Source: Sipunculus nudus (taxonomy: Eukaryota > Annelida > Sipuncula > Golfingiida > Sipunculidae). Taken from it: a stretch of 64,000 bases of DNA. This document shows, one piece after another, positions 24,601-39,100 of this stretch; the stretch's first letter is position 1; each line of letters starts with the position of its first letter. A program made the position numbers and the translations under genes. Below the pieces are notes generated by a model. The model had not been told where the DNA came from. It saw nothing but the letters and a program-made list of their open reading frames with translations, and did not search any database. Location of the stretch: positions 13,141,508 through 13,205,507 of the forward strand of contig CM049313.1 in assembly GCA_026874595.1 (NCBI GenBank). Direction: 5' to 3'.

Positions 24601-27600
24601 GGTGTGTGTGTCATAAATGTAAATAGACCTTATTAGAAGATAAAACCGGGCTCTATCGGTGGCGTGAATGTGTAAATTACAATGTTAAGAACTACCGTCT
24701 CCCTGTTTCCCTTAAAGAAACAAGTCAAGACTTTACGTGACTAGTATGTCTATGGGTATGCGAGATATGTATGATCGTTGAAAGCTAATTTTATTTTCAA
24801 CTCCCCTGAGCGTTTAAACGGTGATAAGTAAATCAGTATTCGCGGCTTTGTTCTTCTTTAATGCCCATTTATCCCGTAGCCGTAGTTCCTAAAAGGTCCT
24901 GTTCAAATGGCATGGCCAATGCACCTGTTCACACGCGGGTCCCGGCTTTCGGATACTCAGCCAATCTTGACACTCGGCTAAGCTCCGCCTATTTTAGCCA
25001 GGGCACGTGGTGTTTCACAGCTCGCTCCTGTGACATGACGGACTTTCAATGACAACATTTTAAGTCTTTTTTAAAGCAAACTAGTCAACTAACCCATAAC
25101 ATTATGGTATGGTTTGATAAGAACTACCGTCTTGTCCAAATTCATACGACTTTCATCATGTAGCTGTGCTTAGTTACGTATGTAAAGCGAATGATATCTA
25201 CGAGTGTAGCTTTGCCCATTTTCTAAAAACTTAATTTCACCTGAACACCTTATCTTTAGAGGTTTTTTCTCAGAAATTACTTGTCCAAAACATACCATCT
25301 TTAAAATATGTAGCTGTTAATATGTCAACTAAAGTGTTTTTTTAGCCTAAACTTGATTGGATTTTATTTAGGAAAATGTAAAAATTGAAATAATATATAA
25401 GGATTTCAAAATTAAATACCACTGTAAAATCGAAATTTTAAATCTTAACTCACAAAACAAAAAAGGGCTTGGTATTTTTATCTGAATTTTCGATTATTAT
25501 AAAAATATATTCTGTATCTACTTTAGATGTGCTGGAATAAATTGTTTTAATTAAATATTTAAATTAAAACACTTATAAAATAAAACATAATCCTCCAAAA
25601 CAAATTTTTTTTTACCAAAATGTAGAGAATCTTCTTAGCTTTCAGAAAATATATACTTAAAGGTGTCCTAAGGCATCAGATTGTTCAATGCAAAGGAAAA
25701 ACCGAAACAAAGTCAGGTCATGCGGGGGGACCTGTCCTGCTACCTTAAGTTACCCTTACCCCTTATCATTTTACAGCATGAACGGTCAAGCGTCGGCTAT
25801 AAAAGGGCCAGTAGCACAAAACTGATACCACAATTTGACAGTACCACCCCCCTAGCAGTGCTTTAGGTTTCAGGCTAACGTATTATCAACTCAGATTTTG
25901 GCTGTGTGGTGGGTTGAACGATTTCCTTTTATTTGAGCCCCTACAGATATTAGCTTCCGGACTAATATGAAAAAGAGACCTCTGAGTAAATAAAGAATCG
26001 AAAGGAACCAGCAAAATATTGATATTTATATGAATGTAGGTTGATGTCCAGAACTATGTACTGACGTAAAATAAAAGTAATACTGTGTAATATATTGCCA
26101 AAATCTCGGTATGGACACTTTAAATAGTCATTAAATGCAGTTGTCAAATTAAAGGATCACATGAACAAGAGGTTAGCAAGTTTTTAAATGAGTGCCTAAG
26201 AAAACGAACACAGGCAAGCCTGCATTAAATTTGATATGTAGAGCAAGTGGGAAATCATCGTGATAGGTTAACAGTTGGTTGTGATACCTAAACAAATCAA
26301 GGGATGGGTTATATTGTATTGTCATAGAATTCTAAAAGGCATTTGACAGAGTATCTCGTGAGGAATTGTGTTACCTTCTTTTGTAGAAAGGATTACACAG
26401 TAATATAATTAATATTTTACGGTCAATGTAAGCTAACTTAAAATCCATACTCTGTTAAAACAAAAGAGGGACTAACATATCGGTCATTTTACCACTGGCA
26501 CCAGACAAGGGTGAATGTTAATTTCTTTTAAGTGTAAGGTATTTAAATTAAGTTATTGAAGAGTTGCCGTTATATATTAGTATATGAGTAAGTACAAAAC
26601 CTATAAGTTCATTATGTGCAAAAGATATGTTTATTTTCAGATACAGTGACCCGCTTACAATGTAAAATAAATACATTAAATGGTCCTTGTAAGACGTGGG
26701 GCATGATTGTACATTTAAAGATAATCAAAATTATGCTGTTTAGAAATGCACCTGGTTAAAGGTTATATGAAAGGTGGTATTTTGATACATAATACATTGA
26801 TAGGGTACAACATAAGTATTTAGGGTTAGATTTAGCAACATACTATCACTGAGTGTTGCTAAAATATATTAACCTACAGACACAGAGTTTGAATGTCTAT
26901 TCTAGGTTCACAATATACCTGTGGAAATATAATGATCAAAACAGCAGTTTATTTATACTACGAAAGATATAATAGAGCTATATTTATTAAATTTTAAGCA
27001 AAGATATCTTTAACAGATGCTGTGTAAAATCAGATACATATGGTGCTCAAGACCCTCAGCTAGTGATGTGCAAAGAAGGATACAGCAGAGTGGTTTGCGT
27101 AAAAGCAAAGGTCTCTGGGTTGTAGGAGATGAGTTTCTATATATTATGATGTCAAGGTTTGAAATAATTTAGAAACCGTCATTTACCTGACCTGTATTAT
27201 GAGCAGCTGACAAAAGAGATGTGTATATATGTGTGTGTGTGTGTGTGTCGGTGTGTGTGTGTGTTTAAAGCTAATTTTTTTCACGCGATCTCTGGTCCTT
27301 GCAGATATTCTTGCAACACCAGCTCTCGTTGGTCTGATTACACCGAGACACCCGCACTCGTTGGTCTGACTACACCGAGACACCCGCACTCGTTGGTCTG
27401 ATTACACCGAGACACCCGCACTCGTTGCTCTGATTACACCGAGACACCCGCACTCGTTGCTCTGATTACACCGAGACACCCGCACTCGTTGGTCTGATTA
27501 CACCGAGACACCCGCACTCGTTGGTCTGACAACACCGAGACACCCGCACTCGTTGGTATGACTACACCGAGACACCCGCACTCGTTGGTCTGATTACACC

Positions 27601-30600
27601 GAGACACCCGCACTCGTTGCTCTGATTACACCGAGACACCCGCACTCGTTGGTCTGATTACACCGAGACACCCGCACTCGTTGGTCTGACTACACCGAGA
27701 CACCCGCACTCGTTGGTCTGACTACACCGAGACACCCGCACTCGTTGGTCTGATTACACCGAGACACCCGCACTCGTTGCTCTGATTACACCGAGACACC
27801 CGCACTCGTTGGTTTGATTACACCGAGACACCCGCACTCGTTGGTCTGACTACACCGAGACACCCGCACTCGTTGGTCTGACTACACCGAGAAACCAGCT
27901 TTCGTTGCTCTGATCACACCGAGACACCCGCACTCGTTGGTTTTGAATCTTGGTCCTGTGCAAGAACCGGTGTTTCATGTTTAAAATGTGGAGCTAAATG
28001 CTGGACGCTCTCATTGATCTGAATGCATTTCTTTGTCAATGCTGTGCAAACCCTGGAGTTTAGTACTGCAAATCGTCCTAATCTGACAACCACGTAACAT
28101 AATTATCTTTTTTTTTTAACAATCACGCCTCATGATCACGATTCTTTGTCTGTACCATCCCACACATGATCATGTATCTCAGGAGAAATCACCTCGTCCG
28201 ATCATGGGGCTAAACAGGCATGATCACGGCTCCCTGTAGAAAACCGGCGTCAGATGATAATGGTCTCTGTATATAATAGGGCCCTGCGCATGCCGAAAAA
28301 TTAAACCCGCACTCGCCCCGCATTATGTACTGTCAGCCCGAAACCAGACCCGCATATTTTAAGCTTCTAGAGAGGTTTAAATATTTAAGGTATGTATAAA
28401 TTAAATCCATTTATAAGCAATTAAACGTCTTTTAAAATAATTTATAAATTTGGCTTAAATCATTAAATCATTAAAACACATATTAAAATGAATTTTTGAT
28501 TCCAATCATCAAACATTTCATATATTTTAACAATAATCATGGCTGACATGTGTGCTTTAAATATTCTTGGTATGTAAACCTTTGGATAATAAAAAATGTT
28601 GTTAAAAATAGACTGTTAACTGAGATATTGATTTAATTGCATTACTTTAAAATTTTGCAAGATATGATTTTAATCTAAATATATTTAATCAGGCCAATAC
28701 CCCATTCCTTTTTTGCAGCATACCATCTTGATATAATCTGTCAGTTAATGAAAATATTGCCAAATTTCAATGGACACCCTACTGTGGAACAGACTATTGT
28801 ATACAACCATGTCACAAATATCAACAAACAGTTTATGCCTACTTAAAGATCATTAAGAAATGCACACAGCATTTGAAAAAATGAAGTGTATATGTCTTAT
28901 GCATCTTTCTAAAAGCATTTGCAAACACCAAGAAAGTTACTCTTCATGCAGTCCATCGTATTAGTTGATGGTTCGGTTGGTGCAGTAAATGACCTATCCA
29001 CCACAGCCCTTAAGCCGGGTTCTCACTACCCGATGTTATTACGCGACATTGTCGGGCGGTATTTACCGCAGATTTTCTCAAAATCGGTTTCGATTTAGTT
29101 GGCCTATTTTCAGTGTCAAAGTAGGAAAACCAAAAGGATATACTTGTTCGCTTTGTTGCTTGTCGGCAGAAATATGCTATGGCAGAATCTCGATTTGCGG
29201 GTTAAGCCTTGAAAGAAGAGGAGAACTAGTGGCATACAATTTACATGTATGCGAACTGAGAGAAGAGAATGAACCGTCCGTCATCAATTTTACTAGGTTA
29301 TCGCCGCACATATTCAGTCATCTGCTTTATTTGGTAAAACCCTACTTCAAGCATCAAGATATCAGATACCCACGGGCCATTTTACCAGGCACGAGGCTTG
29401 CAATAACACACATGGTTTTGGCAATAGGTTATCATCAAACTCAAATTTAGCCTTTCTCATTTGACTGCTACTTGCAACAAACGTCAATAGCAGCAGATAC
29501 TACGTGAAATTAGGTTTTAATTTTTGTTATGATATGCCGTAGGAGAGAGATGATCAATTATATATCAGGCGACTCTCTATAATATATCAGGTCAAATATA
29601 TTAAAAATGGATTCAAGTACAACATGGCTATATATATATATGTATATAATGATGGATAGAGAGTACGGCAGGTATACAGTGAGCAGCCGGCTTTTTTTAT
29701 GCTCCGCCCTTTTAACCTAATAATTATAATTAGTTCCCAAAACGCTCGTACACAGAAGGTTTTCTTAGCCCATGGTATTCTTTAAAAGACAATAATGACG
29801 TTACAAAGGTCGATGACGTTGGTCGCATTGACTGACATGGAAACGCTGTTCTCAATTGATGAATATAATGCAGTCATTTTGAACTGTCTTGCCATATTTT
29901 GGATTTTTTGTCTCACAGAAATTACGTGCCAGGTAAGTCTTTTTTTTTTTCATTTGTTACTCGGAGGAATAACTCCTGCACCCTTTAGCCCAGAACTTTT
30001 TATATGTCTCCTTTATATAAAAATAATATCCCGGAAAACATGCCGACATGGGTATTGGTACAGACTACACATGTTTTGTTTGGCAGAGGTCTGTCAAATT
30101 ATGCAAATTTTTTTTTGTCAGATGACTGACGCTTTAAAATGTTTACGGTCACCTGATTGGTTGCTTGTTATTCCAATGCTTATGATTATTAATTGAATGA
30201 ATATGCAATTAAGGTCACATAGATTTCATGGATAGATGAGTTGAAATGGTACTCACTACTGCATAGTGTGGTATTACACTTTTTAGTTTGGACCGTGGAT
30301 CCGTTACACCCTCGATCACAGCTTCTGTAACGTCGCATATATCCGGCCGTCCCGCACCCATAACATGATGACCAATTACCCCACTGACCAAGAGCACCTG
30401 CAAGAAATAACCACACCATTAATACATGATAAAATAAATCAGGTAAATCAGGGTTTTCATATCTTTTATGGTATTAGTTATTGTATCTGTAACTACAATA
30501 AATCGAATAAAATCCAAATTTACCTTGAAAGGCAAAAAAAGGGGACGAAACCTGGCTAACACATATATGACGGTTATATAATTCGTTATATATTTCTCCG

Positions 30601-33600
30601 ACAGATGGGAGTACCTGATTGATTCAAATGTAACCAGTTCAGTTAAAAGATTGCAGGTGGTGCTGAACGGATCTAATAGTGCTCAGTTAGCTGGATGCTG
30701 ATAAACGCTAAGTACTGTTAAATAGAATTCATCGCGAATAAGGTCAGTTACACATTAATACGTGTTTTCATGCTATTGCAAAAGGTTATTTGAATTATGG
30801 ATGAAATGTGAGGTCACCTGAGGCGGTCTTCATTGCGGATGATCCACAGATATGTCGCTACATGACAAGCCTAAAGTAAACTAACTGGGATGGTTTTTGG
30901 AGTTTAAATTACTGAAAGAAGACATTTATTTCACAGTTTTCATTTGAGAATCTTACAGGTATCATACAATATACCGTGAATATGGCTGGTGAAATTGTTG
31001 TTCAAAAACATTCACATTTATACAGGAGCTAATCACTTAACACAGTTAAGAGATATACACAACCGTTAATACAGGGGCGTGTCACTGAACACATTAAAGG
31101 CTAATATAATTACACCGGAGCCTGTCACTGAACGCTTTTCAAGGGTATGAGAAAAAGACCCTCGTTAATATAGAAGCGTGTCATTGAACACAGTTAAAAG
31201 GGTAAAAAAGAAACACCCACGTTTATAAAATAGATATTCGCTGAATACATTTAAAGGATATAAGATTAACCATCATGTTTACACAGGATTGAGTCAATGA
31301 ACATATTAAAAGTGTAAGCGATAAATACCCACGTTTATGCAGGAGCGAGGCACTGACTGTAATTAACTGGGTTAGAGATAAACGCCCACGTTTAAACAGG
31401 AGCGAGTGGCTGAACACTGTTAACGGGGAAGAGATAAACACCCACGTCGGTATTATAGGGAGTCGCTAAATACATTTAAAGGACAAAAGAGAAACAGCTT
31501 CGTTTATATAAGAGTGTGTCACTGAACAAACACAGTTTAAAGGTATGAAACAAAAGCCAACGTTTATGCAGGAGCCAGCCACAGAACACAGTAATAGGGT
31601 TTGATATAATTACCCACGTTTATGCAGGAGCCAGCCACAGATGACACATTAATAGAATTTGATTAAAACACCCGGGTTAAAACAGGAGCTAGCCACAGAA
31701 CATAGTAATAGAATTTGATATAAACACCCTAGTTTATACAGTAATAGGGTTTGATTTAGGTTAAAACAGGAGCTAGCCACAGAACACAGTAATAGGATTT
31801 GATATAAACACCCACGTTTATACAGTAATAGGGTTTGATATAATAACCAAATTTATACAGGAGCCAGCCACAGAACACAGTAAAAGGGTTTAATATAAAT
31901 ACCCACGTTTATACAGGATCCAGCCACAGAACACATTAAAAATAAATATGATATGATATAAACGCCCACGATTATACAGGAGCCTGCCACTAGACACAGT
32001 AATAGGGTTTGATGTAAACACCCACGTTTATACAGGAGCCAGCCACAGAGCACAGTAATAGGGTTTGATATAACAACCAATTTTATACAGGAGCCAGCCA
32101 CGGAACACACTAATAGATTTTGATATAAATACCCACGTTTAAACAAATACCATGTTATATCGTGCATGTATTAATAAGGTATTTTTATATTTCCCATCAT
32201 TAATTAAACGGGCCAATTACCTATCTGGCCTTTATAAACAAAAGGTAATCCCTTGGCGCTTTTATAAAAATAGGCCAGAAATGTGGATATCACTGTAAAC
32301 AAGCTGCTTCTTTTTTTATATCAACGTTTTATAATATTTGGAGACCCGCAAAAATTGTCGATACAATTTCAACAAGGGCATCTAGCAAGTCAGAAAACCA
32401 GAGCTTTGCAAATGGCGTTTTGCAACGAGTGACCTTTCTACCTCCCCATGTATGCAACCTACGATCTTACGTTACATGTTTGTCCCGTTTGTCAACATTG
32501 ATGTGTTATTGATAAACAAGGTTATACTTCCTTCACAGACGCATTATCAGAACTTTTCCTAACCTGAATTATCTTACTCGATCATTAATATATACATGTA
32601 CTCAGAAGAAGCCAAAAATAACATAATTTCATCTTCAAAAGGTAGGTGAATGGGCAGCTTTAATACAGGAAGGAAACATATTCGGGTGTACTTGAAATCT
32701 ACTGCCTTGTATTAACCTCCAACGGCCATTTACTATTGTTTGTGTAGGTAAAGTTAAATGCATACCGTAAGTTATGCACAACTGCAGAATTGTGTGTTCT
32801 GGCGACATTACCAGCCTCCTCACATTTTATATCCTGAAGTCACCCAGGTCCGAAATATACCGCACCTACGGGTTCTGGATGTGTAATAAACCCCAATTCT
32901 AGTTCACATACCAAGGAACCAAAGGAAGTAGTGTTTCATAGGCTTAGCTATGAAGCAAAGCCTTCCTATTTAGGTTGCATACTGCTCCCCCTGGGGGTGC
33001 TGTCTTTTCCTTGGCTGAGATTTGAACTCATGATCTACCCACTTTGATTCCCCTAGACCACAGAAGTCGGTATTTAATCAAACCTATCAATCCTACAATA
33101 TGTATATTACTTCACAGAATTGCATCACCTTGTGCACAGGGGATGTGTGCTTAACAGTTTGGATATGGTCTAATTAAACATGACTTTCCCGTTGTTTTAC
33201 ATTTTTCCAATAATATAATAGACATTGCTTACCACATGGTTTCACCACACAGGTCCCAGACTGTCCTTTGTCGCCATCGCAGTATCTGGTCCATGTCGTA
33301 CGGTTTCCGGAGTAGCAGTTACGCTTTCGGTAGCGCGTCCCTTGGTTTATACATGTACTGCAAATCGACCAGGACCCCCATTTTCCCCAAGATGCTGAAA
33401 CAGAAAAAAATTAGAAAGCACTAAAAAGCGCATTCCTCAACTGTACTGACATCTGTATCGGCTCCCAAAGCCGCCTCAACATTTAATCGCCCATATTCCA
33501 GATCTTCACGTTGATTCACTGAAATTCATTTTGTTCACAGTCCAAACAGTGCATACTGCCCATCCTGTGTTCCGTAAAAATATTTACTACTGTTTTGCCA

Positions 33601-36140
33601 TTTGGTAAATTCAAAACTGTTAGAAATGAATGGTTCTGGCTGATTGTTGAGGGATTTGACGAGTGGCCCAGCTGTGACGTAATCCCCGATCGTTCGTGTT
33701 AGTCTTTTAGCTGAAATATTCGTGGAAGTCTACGAGCGAGATACGAAGGTCATCCAAATCAACCGGACAACTGAAGGCAGGGGCGTCAAAATATTGGGAT
33801 GGGGAGATGGCGGGTATATAACCCCCCCCCCCCCCCACCCTTTTAGGCAGGGGGAGTCGTCAATCACCCCCCCCCCCTTCCACTATTCAGATAATAATAT
33901 TGTAACATATATACAAATGAAACATATCAATAAATATAATTATTTACTTTGACCCGTTTATGATTTACTATGAAATAATATATCTAAACCTAGGTAGAAT
34001 ACAGTAATAATGGAGACATAATAACTTATTTCTAAAACGTTTTGCTTAATTGTAATACATTTTGAAATATGTATATATATATTTGAAATGTGTCACACAC
34101 GATAATGTATATTTGAAATGTCATACAGAATTTATAAATGTTTATGTATATATATATATATATATAAATATATATATATGTATATATATGTGCGTGTGTG
34201 TGTGGGTGTTGGTGTGTGTTTACGCGTGTCATTCCCACTCCAGAAGATATATTGACGCCACTGACTGGAGTAAGAATAAGCAAGCAGGCAAAGACCGACT
34301 ACAATACACCAATTAGCTCTGCCGGACCGGGACTATTTACACACTTTCGCCAGAGGTCACTTCTACGAATCTCACCCAGGCACCCTGGGACGGTCGGGAC
34401 TACTTATCTTTACTGTCAAACTGTGTTTGCATAACGTTTATCAAACTTGTGCCTCCATGACGGAAATTTAGATGCACATTTTCATTTTTAATTATGGTAT
34501 GATGTCAGTGTCACACTGAAAAGATGTGAACGTCCAGGTTCCTTTAAGAATAAAAAAAAAAACTTGCAGAACCCATACATACATACACTCCAAAAAAGGA
34601 CTCAATCCTGTGTAAACGAAAACGTATACATATATATTCAGAGTCCGCGCAAAGTGCAGCGACTATTCTTTCTGATCGTTGAATCACAGTCTCTCACAGC
34701 TAATGTCTCCTGGAGTCATCCAGACCTGTTACCGAGATAAGCTTTCACAGAGCAATATTCTGTACCTCTAGTGTTATATATAGTCCTCGGTTTGTTCCTG
34801 AAAGCCCTCTCAAGTATCGACCCGCCATATAACCAGTCCGTCGGCAAAACTGCGTCATCTGCTCTGAAATCCTTTACAGAGAAATCACTTGTGGCTTTCC
34901 TCAGACATCGATTAATTATACGTCCGTAGACCTAACATCACAGCTGTCTCCACTGCAACATCTGCTGACCGGCCCCAGGAATTCTGTATCTATAGTCCCG
35001 CCTATACCACACATGCACGCGGAAACAGGCACTTGTATTGAAAATCTCACATTCCACTCTATATAAAAGCTTGCTGTTGTCACCACTCCCGTTTCGTCCT
35101 CTTGGCCAACAATCACTCAAAATTATGCCGACCACCAATCACATAGTGAATATTAACAAGGGAACGCCTCTAGAATCAGTGTGTTTGAAAATCTAACCTA
35201 CACATGTGCACTTCCTTTGAAATCTACACAAACACTAATGATCGCCAAACAGAAACGGCTCAGTCTAAATTTTCCGTACTGAAATGGACATCAGATGAGA
35301 CACGTGTGTGCTCTAGCAACTAAACTGATCTGAAACCAATATCAAACGGGACACATGCGTCCCTCAACGATCCCACGCTACTATCTGAACATGATACTCT
35401 ATATAAATGTACAATAAATTATCAAAACAATCATCTGGTTATATTCTTTACTAGAATATGCAACAAGATATCTAAGTCACAGTTCTCTGGTGACAGTCAG
35501 TGAAGTTTCTTTGTTGACATGTTAGCCATAACGTGTAAGGAACGGAAGCTGAAGATGTTATGTGGTTGAGATTGGGTGTTACTATTGCGTTGGCTATTTT
35601 CATTAAACATAACATTGTTGGTTTAGTGTAGAAAAAAAGACCACTTACCAGTACACGGCCGGTTATTACAAGACTGCGTTTGTGTGTTACCACTGCCGCC
35701 GGTACATCCGGCACTAGAGTCGCAGTTTCTTGTTCTCTGGCGTACACCCCCAACACAAGTCTTTGAACAAGTTGACCACTGATTCCATGGTGTCCAAAAC
35801 CCATTTGCTGATAATATAAGGAAAACGATTTTAAAACATCAGCTAATTAATATTGATATGTGTTATCAATATCAGGTTCCTTCATGATAGCAGAATAATA
35901 TGCCGACAGCAATATATTGGTGCGGAATCCTCCAAGTCTGCCGATTACCATTTTGCCGAATGCCAGAATGCCGAGTTTGCAAATTTCCCAAATGTTAATT
36001 TTTAAATAAAAAATCCCCCTTAATGTGGTAGGTATTCATCTGTTTAAAACAGCGGAGTATTCAGGCTGTTAAAACGATAATGGTCGTTATTTTTTTATTT
36101 TAATTGCCGAACGTTTTAACGAACAACCCTTCACGCACTT

Positions 36141-36197
<57 letters not shown>

Positions 36198-39100
36198 GAA
36201 ATAAATATTTTTCATTACACATTGTTTGTTCATGAGAGATCTGTTCAACTACCAAGTGGGGAATGATGTAACATGGTCTCAGGTTATCGCTATTACAGCA
36301 TTCACTATTAACATTAAAAGGTCTTTGATCATGCACTATGGGAGAGAGCGAGTCCGTTAAACTTTATACATCTATTCCTTGATTTTATGATATTTTATTA
36401 ATAATATATTTATGTCAAATGAATATTACATTTTCAATAATTTTTTTTTCATTTATTCATATTTTTTCATATAATTATTCATAAATGAATCCAGAAATGC
36501 GGTCTATATCTGAATATCGTCCGGCTGAGATGTCTCCCAGCATGCTTGACCAAATTTATTCATATTTCACAGCAACATGCATGTCTGTGTACCATATAAG
36601 CAGTATATACATAAATGCATACATACTATCAAAGCCTCTAGATTTTGAATAGAAAAAAATGAATATGCATCGTAGCAGTGATGGGAGAAGGTTTGTGAAG
36701 CATAAATAAATCAGACGGGTATGATAAAAATGTGTGAAACGCATATATCAAATATATGCATGTATATATATATACCTATGTAATTTCATTTACAGTGTTA
36801 TTATTTATATATATAAAGTGTGCTTGTTTACTGCCTGCGAACCTGTCTCATCCGCTGCATCATTAGTTATTATTATTATTATTTTGAATATATATATATA
36901 TATATATAGACAGTCGAGATTAAAATCCAGGAAGAATCCATACCCTATACCGGCTATACCATAATTTTATTATTACAATAATAATTATCATTATTATATA
37001 TATGTATATATATATACCTGTTTGTAAAATTGCATGCATGTGAGTATGAGACAGTCGGGATTGAAATCCAAGAAAACTCCAGGTTCTGTATTGGACTTTT
37101 ATTTTGAGAGAAACAGTTACAATGGTATAAATGAAAATTGAGAATGATTGTACGGTAATAATTCTAGATATAGACGTGACCAATATTTCCATATGTACAT
37201 TTTGCTGGTAGTAATATAGTATCTAGAAAGTTTATCATCAATATTGAATGAAAGGTTGGCTTGTTCCCCCCCCCCCCCGACACACACACACACACAATCC
37301 TCGGAAATAAAATTCCTGATTCTACGATGGAGGTCCCACACCGGCATTGATTAGGCCAAAAAAAGGTATGGTTCTCATGCACTTTTTTCAGAAATTAGTG
37401 CGGGCGGACGATATTTTAATTTTACCTTTTTTGTATGTTTCCATAAAAATAATATATATGTTCAAGGAAAACCATGAGAATAACAGAATTGTTTTCCTTA
37501 ACAGGTAAAAGCACTACATGACAAAGGAAATCTTATCAAAGTTGTATTATTTTATCTTCTTGAGCGATGAATATAAAAATATTTTTTTATGCAGGGGGGT
37601 AAAATTGACGCGGGCGGTGCCTGAGAACCATAACTTTTATTATTTTGTTTGGGCCTTAATACAAACAGGACAGGACAGAGTTTTAAAAGCTTTCCATTTG
37701 AGATTTATCTAAGAATAAATTAAAAAATAAAAAAAAAAAAAACATAAACTGACCTGCAGTTCAACGTTGGCTACTATGCCTATCATGTGAGAACAACATT
37801 TTAGCAACCTGCACAGATCGTATCGAATGTAAATCATGCTTGCTGTCATCTTCCAATGAGCTATGCTTTGGCGAGGACACTCTCTGGGAAATGTAATACA
37901 TGCGGTGGCCGAAAGCAGTGCTGTAGTAATTGCAAATTCATTCCACCAGAGGTCTACCGAATAAAAATTTGACACGCCTATCAGGAAGCAAACAGGAAGT
38001 AAAACGAATATATTTCTTTATTACAGCAAATGTCAGACATTCCATATGTTTAATGATGTTCCATATAATCGCTCACCCGATTTTTTGTTGGAAAGAACCT
38101 AGAGCCAGATGCACTTGCGTTCAAGTGTAACACATAGTTGCCACTGTTTGAAAATCGAGCATATGATAACTTAAGTTTACTGTGACATGGCAATGTCACA
38201 TCAAAATTAAAACTAACGCGCATCTAGCCGTGTATTCAGTAGGCATTTATATTGGACTGATATGCCAATCTGAGTCGTGATACAAGCTATACGCGGGGAT
38301 GAACTGCAGCAATCATTCATCCTGTTGCGATGAAACATCGTCAGAATTAAAATACATGTACATGTATTTGCATCCCTATATAGTTTAAAGGTAGCAGAAC
38401 TGGTCCCTGACTTTGTTTAAGTTTTTTCTTTACACTGAACGGAGCTCAAGTTTTTCTACATTTTGGTAAATATAGACACTTTGCTTTCATAGAAAATATT
38501 TGAGTTTATACAACTTTTACTTTAATTTTAAATATATAAAAAACAGTTACGTTCATCACATCTCAAGCAGACAAACTATATATATTATTATTTAATAATC
38601 GAAAAATTAAATAACAATTCCTAGGTTTTACTTGTTTTGGGAGATAAGTTTTTTATATAAAAACGATGCTACTGAGTATTTAATTTTAAAATAATTTCAT
38701 ATTTTACGTTTTCCTTATAAAGGTCTTCCTATCAAACGTAGACATAAAATAAAAAATATAATGCTTTTTAATTGACATATTAAATACTATATATAAATAT
38801 TGTCGGACAAGCAGTCACTCATAAATAATGCTGAAAAGATAAGGTGTTCAGGTAATTCTTTTTTTTTTAGAAAATCGACAAAAACTACTTTCAAAGAGAT
38901 CATTCGGTCTACAGCAAAACTACATGTTGATAGTCACATACATTTGGACAAAACGGTAGTTCATATCAAACCATGCAATAATATCATGGATTAGGTGAGG
39001 CTTTTGCTTTAAACACGAATTAAAACGATGACAATTCGTCCTGTCACAAGAGCGACCTGTCAAACACCACGTGCCCTGGCTACAGCAGGCGGATCTTATA

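Larger units (their letters stand above)
23543..30256 (-). other. Intron 4, the longest intron, rich in element relics
   Basis: Contains an unclassified dispersed element (24950-25765), a LINE RT relic (26310-27010), a 32-bp minisatellite (27323-27940) and a PIF/Harbinger relic (29013-29692) inside another repeat. AT-rich filler lies between them. No exon was recognised. Confidence 0.55.
30398..33232 (-). other. Intron 3, carrying a 56-bp minisatellite and a SINE
   Basis: Contains a degenerate minisatellite (31015-32150) and an antisense SINE (32825-33085). No exon was recognised in the rest. Confidence 0.6.

Noticed and set aside
27323-27940. Possible CRISPR array (32-bp repeats)
   Set aside because: Units are directly adjacent without variable spacers, and the genome is eukaryotic; it is a minisatellite. 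The same applies to 40046-40391.
33236-33424. Plus-strand frame with a start codon
   Set aside because: It is antisense of TSP1 exon 3, which has correct splice sites and cysteine spacing on the minus strand.
36100-36336. Open frame with an Arg-Glu repeat
   Set aside because: It is a translation of the (CT)n microsatellite.
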